Of a DNA stretch of 42,254 nucleotides, positions 21,654-33,600 are shown one piece after another (within the stretch, counting starts at the first letter, position 1; every line of letters starts with the position of its first letter). This DNA is from Parachlorella kessleri (Eukaryota; Chlorophyta; Trebouxiophyceae; Chlorellales; Chlorellaceae). Below the pieces are notes generated by a model. It saw only the letters and a program-made list of their open reading frames with translations. It had not been told where the DNA came from and searched no databases. A program made the translations under genes and the position numbers. The stretch is taken from contig BBXU01000697.1 in the NCBI GenBank assembly GCA_001598975.1, positions 1 through 42,254 of the forward strand, read 5' to 3'.

Positions 21654-24600
21654 ATGGTGGTGCTAGCAGCAAGTATCGTCACAAAGAATGGCAAAGGTAC
21701 TGCGCTGGCACTTCAGTAATGTCCTGGCTGCTTTATAGTATGTGAATAGGTGGGAACTAGCCGCAATAGGCGCTGCTGTGAGGCCAGGTGTAGGTTGGCG
21801 CCCATGCTCTAACTAGCCCCTTCCCTTTTGTCCATACAGCGCTGGTGTCACGGCAGTTTGTAGATATGAGCCGCATCAGGATAGAGGGGCTTTTGGCGGC
21901 GTTTCCCAAGCTGATCGGCACGGGCAAGCAGCACACCTATATGGAGACTGAGAATGTGCGCTATGTATACCAGCCGCTAGAGGTAAGCGAGGGCAGCTGG
22001 GCCGTAGAGCAGTTGCCCCAAGGCTGTGACTATGTGGCGCTGCTGCAGATGTGCTTGCGCTGCTATTGGTCCAGAGGTGCACTTGTGGCACCCTGAGCCT
22101 ACTCGCCCCCGTCCTGCTGGTTGTGCGCTGCAGAATATGTACTTGGTGCTGGTCACAAACAAGGCCAGTAACATCTTGGAGGACCTAGAAACTCTGCGGC
22201 TGTGCGGCAAGGTGGTCCCAGAGTATGTGGTGCCGATGGAGGAGGAAAACGTGAGTCTTGGGCGCTCCAGGGCAGGCCAGGTTTGGCGGGACACCTGGTC
22301 AGCAGGGGGTGTCCTTAAGCAGGTTGTGGGTAGGGGCAGGGCAGACTGTCACCGTGAGGCGGGTCGGGATGTCAAGGAACCCAGTACTGAGAAGCTGGAT
22401 GAGCCTTCGTGCTTGAGAATACGGGAACCGTGTTGGCATGCGTGGGATGTGGCACAGCCTCTTTGATTATTATTGGGGGTTTTCTTCTTTCTTTGTGGCA
22501 AGGATGATGGTTGTGATTTAGGAGAGCAGCAGTATGGGCGGTAGGGTGGAGCTAGGCACAGCATGGCACTGACTATTGCCACTCCTGGTGTGGCAGCAAG
22601 CAGGGGCTGGGTAGCAGCATGCTTCCGCCTGCTTAGTCAGCATGCCTTCCTCCGCCCCTCTGCCATTAGAGTCTAGCTAGCTTGTCACTGTGCAGGTCTC
22701 TGCTGCGGCGTTTGACCTGCTGTTTGCCTTTGACGAGGTCATCTCCCTGGGGCACAAGGAGAATGTGACTGTCTCCCAAGTGCGCCAGAATCTGGAGATG
22801 GAGTCACACGAGGAGAAACTGCACAAGATGATTATTCAGGTTTGGTGTTGACACTCGTGACAGGCTGCTGTGTGGGGGCTGTGGTGATGTGCTGCTGTGA
22901 CGATGGCCTGGCAGCTGCTGCAAAAGGACTCTGGATGTTCTATGTATCTTTTACTGGGCTTGCCCTAACCCTAACCCTAACCCTAAACCCTAAACTGCTA
23001 TGTGTGGCAAGTGGGGGGGGGTATGCTCTGCAGAGCAAGATAAACGAGACCAAGGACCTCATGAAGAAGAAGGCTATGGAGATTGAGAAGTCAAAGCTAG
23101 AGGCAGCCAAGGGCGGCAAGTCAAGTAGGTTTTCGCTCAACAGCCTTGGCACCATATATGCGGTTGGGCGCACGTTGAGCAGCCACCTTCCTGGCGGACA
23201 AACCCTGGTTCGCAGCATGCAAGGGGTTATCACTGTGCCCCTGCCTGTCTGCCTGCGCGCTCTGGTCCCCGCTTCCTCTGGTGCGGCATGCCACCCACCA
23301 CCCAACAGGGCTGTTGCTGTGCGTCCTGGGCGACCACGCTGCTGCTTTGCCACGGGCGTGCCTTGCCTGACAAGCCCTTGACCGCCTGCAGTGGCCTCCA
23401 TGTACGGCCCCAGCTCTGTCAGCAGCGGCTTCTCATCGCAGCGCGACACCGACGGCGGGCCCAGCTTCTCGCGGCCGGAGCCGTCCATGGGCATATACAG
23501 CAAGGCTGCGGGGCCGGCGGCCGCAGACCGGGGGCCCAAGAAGGGCATGCAGGTGCGGCGGCTGGCAGAGCCCTGCCCTGGCTGCCGAGAAGCGTTGCAT
23601 GCAGTATACTCGGGCATAATATGTAGACTGAGTTGGTGTTTCGTGAACTTGCCGTCCCAGTAGCACTGCTATGCACCAGGTGCGGCGGCTGGCAGAGCCC
23701 GCCCTGGCTGCCGAGGGGCGCTGTAGGCATAAGGATGCTCAGCCATATTAACGTGCACTGGGGTGGTGTTTTGCGAACATCTTGCTGTCCCAGCAGCACT
23801 GCTATGCACCCGGTGTGGCACTTGGCACACTGTCGTGTGTGGTGTCATGGTGAGAAGCCTGGTTGGGGGCATGCTCAGCTGCCTCTGTTACCCTGGAAGT
23901 GTTTATGGATTCCAACCTGCTGGAGGTGCATGCTTGACGACTTAGGTTGTGAATATGCTTGCAGCTGGGCAAGTCCAAGAAGGCAGGCCGCGATTTCTTG
24001 GAATCGCTCAAGGCGGAAGGGGAGGTGGTGGAGGACCTTCCAGCAACAGCAACAGCAGGTGTGCAGTACAGTGCCTTAAAGCGAAGGACGACCTTCGGTT
24101 TCATTGATTTTGAGTTTATTGAGAGCCGCCGGTCAATGTGCAAGGGGCAAGCTGTGATGTCGATGTCTAAGTATGGTGGCAGCAGTGTGAGCTGGCTTAC
24201 GGCATTGCTATCTTGCCGACGACTTACGACATGAGCGTGAGCTACAGAGCAGGGCATGGGAAGCGGATCGCAGCAGCCGCAACTGCTGCCATGGCCCCTT
24301 AGGGCTGTCAGTGCACGTTCTTTGACGCTAATTTGCCCGTCCTGGCGTCTCGTGCAGCTGCCAGCGCCGCGGCGCCGGCGTTTGTGCCGTCCGAGCCGGT
24401 CTACATTGCGGTGGAGGAGAAGCTGTCTGTGGTGCTGAACAAGGATGGCGGGCTGGAGAACATGGAGGTGCAGGGCACCATGTCGCTGCAGGTGGGTGAT
24501 GCGTTTGTGGGGCGGGCTGGGCCGCTGGTGCGCCTGGCTGGGCGGGATGAGTAGGGGAGCTGGAGGACGGGGGGGTGCTGAGTGTCAGAGGCGATCCTGT

Positions 24601-26609
24601 GGGCGCAAGGTGCTGTGCTGTTCGGTGCTGTGCTATGCTGTGGTAGAGGGGTTTTGGGCCCGCAGCGCTGCTGGGTGTCGGACTAGAGATCATGGGGCAG
24701 TATGTGTGGCAGGTGAATGCCGGGCTGTCATGGACAGAGGTGTGTGGTGAGAGAGGGCAGGGCAGGCCAGGCAGGGCAGGGCAGGCCTGTGGAGATGGGT
24801 GGCGGTCGCTTGGGGGGGTTTGGCTGCTGTCGCCCAGGGTGGTGGTCCATGGCCTGCAGGTGTCGATTGCTGGTGTGCCTGAGTTGCATTTCCCTTAAAG
24901 GTGCACACAGGACCCAGTCATCCGCTGGGCAGGGGGGGCTTGCCCCGCCCCGCAACCCCATGCTCCTACCTTTCCACCCACACCTCCATGGCAGCCCTAT
25001 CAGGCACTTAGATGTCTGGCTGCCCGGCTGGGCTCACTTGGCGTCGCGCAGGTCCTGGGAGAGGAGGCAGCCTTCCTGCGAGTGACTCTGGACGCTGGCG
25101 AGAACCAGGGCTACCAGTTCAAGACGCACCCCAACATCGACAAGGCCTTGTACTCGCAGCAAAGCGTGCTGGGGCTCAAGGACGCTGGGCGCCCCTTCCC
25201 CACGGGCGCGCCGCTTGGTGAGCTCCATCTGGCAGCACTCTTGCTCGCTGGGCGCGGATGGGTGCCTGTGTGCGTGCTGCTGCAGCTGTTGCAAGCCCAG
25301 CAGGGGGGCATTTCCTGCCCGTGTAGTGTTGGTCAGCCGTTGCTGTGCCTGAAGCATATTGGCCCTGGCTTGGCACTTCACCCAAGGGTCACCCAAGGGG
25401 GCAAGCAGCTTTCCCTGCATTGGCAGGAGATGGTGCACGGCAGCAGTGCCAAGCAGTGGCCTAGTGGTTCCAATGCCCCTGTGCATGTCATACCAGTCAC
25501 CAGATGCACCACCAACGCCAACGCAGCTGCCAACTTTGCCCTCCTGCTGCATAGCATGGCAAATATCTCGCTCTGCCTCTGGCCAACCCTGCAGGTGTGC
25601 TGAAGTGGCGGCTGCAGTCGCGGGACGAGAGCCTAGTGCCGCTCACCATCAACTGCTGGCCCAGCGTGTCGGGCGGCGAGTCGTATGTGAACATAGAGTA
25701 CGAGTCCACGGCCGCCTTTGACCTGCAGCGGGTGCACATCGCGATCCCGCTGCCCGCGCTGTCGCACGCACCGCAGGTCAACCAGGTGTGTGTGAGCGGG
25801 GGATGGGGTTTATGAACAGGATTCACAACCAAGGGGGTTGGTATGTAACCCTCATTTGTTGCAGAAAGTGTGCAAAGGGGCCCCAGTGCCTTTTCCCTTC
25901 GAAAGTTTGAATCCGGCATCAGATGCTGTGCGTGCCCTGTGAGCGGTGGTTGGTGAACAGGTCGCCAGGGATCCCACACCTTCTATTTGTGGTTGCATTG
26001 CAGATCGAGAACGGCGACTGGCGATATGATGCTCGCAAGTCTCAGCTGGTATGGGAGATTGATATAATCGACCAGACCAACAGGACTGGGGCCATGGAGT
26101 TTGTGGTGCCAGCCACAGATGCAGGCAGCTTCTTCCCCATTGAGGTGGGTTGGCAGGGCCAGGCCAGGCAGCCAGCGCTAACAATATTAGACGGGGTGCC
26201 GTCTTGTGCAGGTACCATTAGCAACCGTGGTCATCGGCCAGGGTTGGCTAATGTGAATTAGAGAGAGCCATGCACTGAAGAAGGGGTTGGCAGGTGGAGT
26301 GCAAGGAGGGCGTAGGCTGGCTGGCTGGGCACATAAGTCTTATCGCCCTAATCACACACTGTTGCTAGCTTTCTTTGGCAACAAGGGTGGTAGAAAGCAC
26401 GACCAGTTGGTTAGCTGAGGGTGACATGGCTGCATCCAAGGTGTGAATTATATCACCATTTGTAATGGTCCCTGGTGCAGGTCAACTTCACAGCCAGCAA
26501 GACCTTGTGTGATGTCCGGGTCGCCACCGTGGAGAACCCGCAGACAGGCGAGCCAATCAAGTATGGCAGCAAGACAGCGCTGGCGACAGATGGTTACACT
26601 GTGGAGTAA
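21654..26609 (+). CDS. ARCN1: Coatomer subunit delta (COPI delta-COP), 12 exons
   Basis: Delta subunit of the COPI coat, which carries cargo from Golgi to ER. Exons: 21654-21696, 21840-21982, 22134-22250, 22696-22839, 23034-23124, 23392-23552, 23965-24058, 24358-24491, 25052-25217, 25595-25785, 26004-26144, 26481-26609. All phases agree, giving 517 residues (human 511). The N-terminal longin domain shows [41 protein letters not shown] and [13 protein letters not shown] charged linker follows ([20 protein letters not shown]). The C-terminal mu-homology domain shows [27 protein letters not shown] and IPLP. A Ser/Gly-rich insert ([13 protein letters not shown] on) replaces the variable linker. 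The introns hold two oddities: a telomere-like tract in intron 4 and a tandem duplication in intron 6. The start ATG aligns exactly with other delta-COPs. Confidence 0.96.
22963..22994 (+). repeat. Interstitial telomere-like repeat in delta-COP intron 4
   Basis: Three CCCTAA units followed by two CCCTAAA units, directly adjoining. CCCTAAA is the complement of the plant and algal TTTAGGG telomere repeat; CCCTAA is the shorter type. It lies inside intron 22840-23033, about 40 bases before the acceptor. Confidence 0.9.
23550..23676 (+). repeat. Tandem duplication unit 1 (spans 5' splice site of delta-COP intron 6)
   Basis: This 127-base unit begins at the exon-6 end (CAG|GTGCGG) and runs into the intron. 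It is followed directly by a diverged copy. Start, middle (TTGGTGTTTCGTGAAC) and end (CACTGCTATGCACC) blocks recur in the next unit in the same order. Confidence 0.85.
23677..23810 (+). repeat. Tandem duplication unit 2 with decoy splice donor
   Basis: A 134-base diverged copy of the preceding unit, including the CAG|GTGCGG donor sequence, which falls at 23680 inside the intron. A weaker third start (CGGTGTGGCACTTGGCAC) follows at about 23811, suggesting a decayed third unit. Confidence 0.85.
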
Positions 26610-26770
26610 GAAAGTGGCCGCGCAGAGGGGCCACGACTAGTATCAGGATAGTATGCTCCATTTGGCTCCTTGGTGGGTGGCCCATGGGGCGCCAATAGAA
26701 GTCGTGGGATACGGTGCAAGGAGGTGCATGTGAGCTGCCAACTGACGTTTTGGGTACTCCGCCCACCGCA

Positions 26771-26799
26771 TTTAAGATGGAAATGCACGTGACAGGAAA
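26771..26799 (+). repeat. 29-base dispersed repeat, copy 2 (delta-COP 3' UTR)
   Basis: Perfect 29-base match to 2713-2741, starting TTTAAGATGG and ending GACAGGAAA, same orientation. It contains the palindrome CACGTG. A chance match of this length within 42 kb is very unlikely. Confidence 0.85.
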
Positions 26800-26838
26800 G
26801 GGTCGCATTTGGACGGCACAATGCCTGGCAAATATGGA

Positions 26839-26843
26839 TGTAA
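26839..26843 (+). terminator. Putative delta-COP polyadenylation signal TGTAA
   Basis: TGTAA 230 bases after the delta-COP stop. It lies 11 bases from the opposite-strand signal of the converging small gene, so the two 3' ends probably overlap. Confidence 0.5.
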
Positions 26844-26853
26844 AGAGAGGTTG

Positions 26854-26858
26854 TTACA
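26854..26858 (-). terminator. Putative polyadenylation signal of the small membrane protein gene
   Basis: TTACA on the + strand reads TGTAA on the minus strand, 25 bases after the stop codon at 26883. Confidence 0.5.
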
Positions 26859-26882
26859 GACGGACTATCACCAGCGGTGAGT

Positions 26883-27471
26883 TTAGGTGAACAGGGCAAA
26901 CAGCACAATGATGAAAAGCGAAATGACGGTATACCTAAAAGCGGCCGATAGCAGTGCATAAGCAACAAATATCAGTTTAAGCAGGATGTTGCCGAAACTG
27001 AGGCCAAGCAGCACTATAAGCGCCAGGGCTAGCCCATTTTGTAGGTAGTATTCTGGGTTGCGCTCCAGCTCCTGCAGCAGCAACACGATAAGGGCATGAC
27101 CCAGTGGGTGGAGTACAACATGGAATTAGACAAGCAGCTGGCCAGCTTCCTACCTCCCGAGGGAACAAGTCTTCGTCCTCCTCCTCTGTCTCCCACTCTG
27201 TATCGCTGGCAGATAGTTCCCAAGACTGCAGGCTGGGCGGCCTGGGACCCCAGGAGTTCTGGCCATCCTTCCGCTGAGACTGCACTCTGGGGCACTGCCT
27301 GCCCTGCCAGCCTGTTTTCCAACGTTGACAGGCCTTTATTAATAGCACCTGATCAACCCCGTCTGTCCATCCTGGGCGTAGGGCGTTCCCTCGCCCCGAA
27401 GGCGCACAAATCAAGGGCATATAGGCATCAGGGATAGGACGGTGCACCGCGGTAGAATGGTTGAGCCTCAT
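26883..27471 (-). CDS. Small integral membrane protein, unrecognised, 2 exons
   Basis: I cannot name this protein. Exons 27471-27154 and 27071-26883 join in phase 0 (donor GGGAG|GTAGG), giving up to 168 residues. The second half is convincing: an acidic stretch (SDTEWETEEEDEDLFPREE), then ERNPEYYLQNGLALALIVLL, then two or three hydrophobic segments up to the C-terminus (FGNILLKLIFVAYALLSAAF; YTVISLFIIVLFALF). So a cytosolic acidic N-terminal part and a C-terminal membrane hairpin are likely. I have a vague impression of similar small plant proteins but cannot support a family name. The first about 70 residues look less protein-like, and a later start or an extra intron is possible. It converges on delta-COP and diverges from CFAP58. 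Confidence 0.6.
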
Positions 27472-27661
27472 TTCCAAAGCACTGCTGACGTGCCCATCGC
27501 AGGCGCGCAATCAGAAGTTTTATTTTCTGTGTTTTATCCGTCCAGCGCCATTCTAGCTTTTATTATCTTAGATAGACTCCAAGATTGCTGAAGTGCACCC
27601 TCTCCTTGCGTCCCCCAGTAGTGTTCTCCTTGCCGACTAGTGGCCGCAGCCTTGGAGTGGG
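27472..27661. promoter_or_regulatory. Compact bidirectional promoter: small membrane protein / CFAP58
   Basis: Only 190 bases separate the two divergent start codons. The region is AT-rich near 27515-27580 (runs such as TTTTATTTTCTG and TTTTATTATC) compared with the coding DNA on both sides, as expected of a shared promoter. Confidence 0.45.
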
Positions 27662-30600
27662 ATGGCGGAGGAGAGTGACCCCAAGAAGGAGGTGGACGGC
27701 GAGCATAAAGCGTACGACACCCTGGAGCGCGACTTCCAGGAGGTGCGGGTAGAGCGCCACGCTGTTTAATTGCTCACACACCACCGTAGCTGTGGAGGCC
27801 TGTGTTGCTGTCTGCAGGTGCTGCAAGAGCTAGCGACTGATGCAGGGCTTGATAAGTTTAAAGTGGAATATGAGAAGGTGTTCCGTGCGCTTAAGAAGTC
27901 GCACGGTGCGTAGGCAGGCTGTCACAGCGCTGGCAGCGGTCACAAGCTGTTGCTGTGATGAATTGTCTTTGCCACAGGTTGATTTGCCCTTGCTGTGCAG
28001 AGAATGAGAAACGGCTGATCAAAAAGTGTCGTGAGCTCAACACAGAAATAGTAGCAGCGGCTGCCAAAGTGCAGTCGGCACTGAAACTGTCAGATGATGA
28101 CCAGGTTACAATCACCGCCCTCAAGAAGGAGATCGAGAATTCCTGGCGGATGGTCGATGACAGCCATGAGAAGGCGCGCTAAAGACTGGTCTTGATTGCA
28201 AGCAATCCGTACGAGGCACACGTGCTATATCAGCAGTGCCCCTTCCCCCACCTGTGGCAGAGATGTGGTAATGGGCGTAGTGACGGGGTTGGTATACTCA
28301 TTGTTGGTGCAGGAGGTCAAGGCCAAGGAGCAGATGGCAGAGCTGAAGGTGGAGATTGCAAATTTATCGCGGCTTCTAGAGCAGGGAGCAGCAGGTGCGA
28401 AGCCCACTTGTCGTCGCTGCTTGGATTGTTTGGATACTGGCATGGAGTATGCTGGAACGGGGCAGCACCTCCAACATACAAGAGGCCAGCTGTATGTGCG
28501 CAGTGGGACTGGTGGAGGAGAAGGACTTGCACGAGCTTATCAAACACAAGGAGGAATTGACCCGTGAGCGGGATGCCCAAGTGGAACAGATCGTGGCACT
28601 ACGCAATGAGGTGGGGTTATCTAATGTAGTGACCAGCGGTGCAGCACAGTGGTGTCTGCAGATCTCGCACACAAGCGGCAGAGAATGTCGGACACAAGGG
28701 GCAGAGTATGTCAAAACAATGTAGGCTGTTCCCAAATGGCGGCAAGCTACCTTTCAGCATAAGGGAGGCAGGAAGGAGCGCATGCAACTTAACTGCAGGT
28801 GATGGAGTTTCAAGAGAAGCTGAGGGTGGCAGAGATTGAGAAGTCTAATCTAGAGTCTGAGATTCAGTCTCTGCGAGACACAATGGCTCAGCGGAAATTG
28901 GAGGCAGACAAGTGAGTGCGTAAAGCATCCATGCACATGCAAGCTGGAGGACAGTCATGTAGGCAAGCTCACCTGCAGCTTAGTCCCCACCTGTTGGTGT
29001 CTCCTTAACTTGTGACACTTGTTGTTAAGGATTTGCAAAAGGTTGCATTAACAGTGTCGACAGGACTAAGGCCCGAGCTATTGATGTTTGTTGACAGAGA
29101 GATGAAGCGGAAGGAGCTGTTAGAGAAGCAGATCAGGACTCTGAATACCTCCCTGGAGGCGCGCCAGCAGGACATCAGGGACAAACAAGTTGCAGTGCAG
29201 CAGAGTGCAGAGCATGTGTCCAAGCTGCAGGTAGGGCAGATGTGCGCTACAACCGTGTCCATTATCAACAAGCAGTCATGCAACGTGCTCCCAAGGATGC
29301 TAGCAGCCGTGCTGCAAGGCATACATCAACATGTGCGCTTGTGTTGAGTGCAGGGTGTACTGAAAGAAACTCAAGTGGCCAACGACAAGCTGCAGAAGGA
29401 ATACAACCTTCTTACAGACAAGGTGTCCAAAATGCAACAGACCTTAGAGGAACACATTCACACGAACACTCAGGTGGGATTCGATTAGTGGAGGTGATGC
29501 AAGTCTTGTTGTACAACGATGGGGCCTTTGGGCAATGTGTAAACATCCCCACTCCCGAGTTCCACAGTTTTTACGCTGGTGATTAGAAAATGGTACCTAC
29601 TGTTCTTCACTGGAGCCTTTTGAATGTGCAGTTATTCGCAGAAAACTCTCAGCGGCAGCTCGAGATCAAGGCCAGAGAAGATGAGATCCGCTCTTTACGG
29701 GTACGAGATCGCCATCGTGATGCATATGAGTATTGACTTGTCGCAGGCGATTGAGGGTGCAGAATTGGCTCAGCACTGCCTGGAAAGTTACCAAGAACGG
29801 TTGCATTTGCAATCTGCTACAGGAGGAGGCAGGGAAAGCATCCAAGACTCATGAGCAGACCATGGCTCGACTGCAGCAGCTGGAGAAGCAGAAGTCAACC
29901 GTAGAGATTGCCAGGGATGAGCTCAAGGCGAGCGTAGGCTACTTTTAGATGCTTGCCCTCTTCAGTGGCGTGTGCATATGAGCCGTCTTCCCGTAACAGG
30001 TTTGTGACCTGCAATCATACTGACATCCTCCAAGCCCCTTCCTTGTCACGTGAGACGCTCTTGTCTGCAGTCACAAGTGACTGGCCTGGAGCGGGAAATC
30101 CAGCTGGCGCAGCGGCAGATTGACATGGAGCGCAATAAGCAGGAGGAGCTAGTCAGGGAACGTGAAAGGTCTGCTACTTGTACTGTCCCTTTGGGACGAG
30201 TAATGCTCAAGAATCTATTGCTGAACTCTGGCCCACTGCTGGCTGTTGCTGCGCCAAGATAGAAGCAGCATCACTTCGTGCCATTTTGACCAAGGGCACT
30301 GAAGTGTTGCACAGGTTGAACGCACCACGGCCGAGAACAACACAGCAAAGCATGCTGACCTCGTTAAAGTCACCGAGATGATGAAGAAGAATCTGGAGCA
30401 GGAGATTCAGGGCTACCGCACTGAGCTGTCCAAGCAGGAGCAGGTAGGCAGGGTTGGCCCAAGGTCTTAATGGTTGAGACGAAGCGCTGAGGACTATTGC
30501 TTCTTTTGCAAGGGCTGTTATACCCTGTGGTCTGCATGGCTCATGCAGACAGACACCCTGGCTGCATGTTGTAGGTCATCCGGTCCCTGGAGCGTGAGAA

Positions 30601-33600
30601 GGACAAATTTGTGCTGGAGGCCAATGAAACTGCAGCCAAGCATGAACAGGCCAAGGAGCTGCTGGCCCTGCGGGACGCAGCCATAGTGGACTTGCAGAAG
30701 CGTATCGCAGGTGCCTGTTGCAGCATGCTCACCAATTGGGTAGGCCGTGAATTGCAATTTATCGGGTGCCAAAAGATGCCTGGCCCTGGGGCATGCGGTA
30801 TGGGAGTGGTAGTTTAGTGGGTTGTGCAGCAGCAAACTGGCGCATTGGCCATAACTGCAGAGGGCGAGACCAGACTGAAGCAGCAGCAGGAGCTCTATGA
30901 GACCGTGCGGGCGGAACGCAACACCCACAGCCGCAACCTGATTGAGCTGCAAGACGAAATTCATGAGCTGCGGCGCAAGCTGCAGATGCTGGTGCGTTGC
31001 TAAGCGCAGCTGTGCTGGGGGCTTGGTGGGACGAGCTCGCAATATCCCTGGAAGGATGCCTAACAAACAATGCCATAGTGGCCAGAGTCAGTGGCAGTGA
31101 GGCACATTGATGTTCGAGAGCAATGGTAGGATCCAGCAGCTTTGTCATATCAGCTGTTTCGACCCTGCAGAACCACCAATCAGATCAGCTCAAGCAGGAG
31201 ATCAGCAGCAAGGACTCCCTGCTGATGAAGGTCAAGTACGACCACATCAAGGTGCGAAGGAACAAGTTTAAAGCATCTTGCCTCAAGACCTCGCCTCGCT
31301 TGACATGTGTTGGCTTGTAGCTGCTTGCATGCGGGTCATGGACATCGCAACATATTAAGCAAGATGGCTTCCCAACAGTGTTGTGGGGTGGGTGCTCGTG
31401 GACGTGTTCAGCCTTGCAATGCTGCAGGCAGAGAAAGACTGTGACGCCTTGCGATCAGAAATCAACCGCATCAGCCAACAAGTCCGAGAGCAGGAGGACT
31501 CTCTGACAGGCAGTCGAGCTGAGATCCAGCAGCTCCAGAATACTATTGCTGAGGCAGACCAGGTAGGACAGCCGGGCTAGTGATGTGACAGCAGGGCGCA
31601 GGGGCGGGGGAATGTTCTAGTATGGCTAATTCTCTAAGGGACACAAGGGCGCCCTTGGCAAGCTGTGCTGGCGGGGGAAGGAGGTGCAGCTAACCGAAAC
31701 CTGTGTATGCCCCACCGCATGCTGCCTTTGGGCACGGTGCGTGAGACTGGGACCACGTATCTGAGCCAAGTCAATGCAAATGTGCAGGCGCGGCTCAAGC
31801 TGAAGAAGGAGTATGATGTAGTTGTCGGGGAGCGGGATGTGCTCAATGGGCAGCTGGTGTGCCGGAACGAGGAGCTGCGCTTGTTGTACGAAAAGATCAA
31901 GATCCAGCAGAGCACCCTGGAGAGAGGGCAGGCCCAGTATCGTGACCGGCTGAACGAGATTAGGGTGTTGCGGATCAAGGCAAGTCAAATTTGGTGGCTG
32001 TACGGTGCAGGTGGCGTGCAGAGGGCAGTGGCGCCCCTATTGTAAAGCCATGCTGTGGAGCGGTTGCTGCTCAACCCACAAAGCAGGGACGGTTGTGTCA
32101 TGCTTGTCTGCGGGGCTACATGATCCAGCGACTGTCAATATGCAGCTGGACCTCAAATGGGGGGTGGGGGGCGTGATTTGAATGCGGCCTGCCCTTGGGT
32201 ACTGTATGTGCCCTGCGAGGCCATGTTCGTTTTCCTGGTGCAGGTCAGCAACTTAAAACGGGACCTGGAGAAGCTGCGCAGCACAGTGGCCAACTCGGAT
32301 GTGTTGAAGCGGGAGGTGCACCACCTTAATCGCGAGCTGCTGCAGGAGCGGACCAAGGTGAAGGCGCTGTCGGAGGAGCTGGAGAGTCCGCTAAATGTGC
32401 ACAGGTATGTTCATGGACAGGTTGCCTGGTGACTGGGGCGCTGCTTGGTAGGTAGTGCACTACCTCACAAGCTGTTTTGCGCTTGGTGAAAGGAGCTTTA
32501 AATTAGTGACTTGGCATTTGCGTTGCTTTAGATGGACTACCTTCTCAGTGGGTTGGCAAGAGGCAGCAGGCTACCCCTGCAGGTCACACCTGCGGTGCTC
32601 AGCCTCAAGGGCTAGGAATTGCATCATGCTGTGTGGATGTGTGTGGCACTGCAATGGCAATGTATAGTGCTGTAAAACTGCCCTGCAGGTGGCGCAAGCT
32701 GGAGGGCAGCGACCCCACCACCTACGAGATGATTCTCAAAATCCAGATGCTGCAGAAGCGGCTAATAGTGAAAACAGAGGAGGTGGTGGAGAAAGACCTG
32801 CTCATCCAGGTGCGAGGGCTGGGGGATGTTTCTTTGCTGCGCGTGGTAGTCCAGTGCCCAGCTTGCAGTTGCAGGCCGGCATGCTGGGGGTAACAGGCTG
32901 CTAGTGTGCGCCAGCTGGCTTCTACAGTCAAAACTTGATTGCCAATTAGTTACTTTGGTGTAGCAAAGTTCAGGCAACCTTCGTGCTGGCAGTTGGGTTG
33001 TATAGGAGCGCTTTGCTACATCTGTGCAGGAAAAGGAGAAGTTGTACCTTGAGCTGAAGGATATTCTGTCCCGCCAGCCTGGCCCAGAAGCAGCAGAGCA
33101 GCTGAGCATTTACCAGGTATGTTTCCTATGCCTCTGATGTGAGAGTGGCCAATGCAGTCAGCCACACACGCTGACACATACTGAGCTTGTCTCTCTCCAT
33201 CCTGGGCAGGCAAGTTTACGGGAGAAGACCAAACAGCTCAAGGCACTTGCGTCAGAGCTCAACATGTACCAGGCGCAGGTGAGGTGTTCGCTAGCCAGCG
33301 CAACCTGCTGTTCCTCCCCCAAGGCTGCCCTTATCCTGCTGCAGCACTGTCCTTGCCACCCTTGCAAGTGTTCACATGCCTCGTACCTCAGCAATGGAAT
33401 TTAGGCTCACCAAGGACTGCTGTGCTGTGTGCTTAACAGGTGGCTGAGTACAAGTATGAGATTGAGCGTCTGAATAGTGAGATGAATGAGGTGAAGCGGA
33501 AGTATTATGAGCAGAAAAAGGCACAGGCGGAGAGCTCCAGATTGCCACCCTCCAAGCAGGTCGGTGGGCATGAGCAAACACTGAGCTGGCAAAAGCTGAG

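Noticed and set aside
29747..29822. Possible extra CFAP58 exon reading AIEGAELAQHCLESYQER
   Set aside because: It has a good acceptor but ends out of frame with the next exon (76 bases to the next start). Direct joining of exon 9 to 29823 matches the human protein length here without a gap.
30262..30304. Frame reading ILTKGTEV resembling human ILNKNMLK in CFAP58
   Set aside because: It would need an 11-base intron to reach the next conserved frame. An acceptor after 30304 gives the right phase instead.
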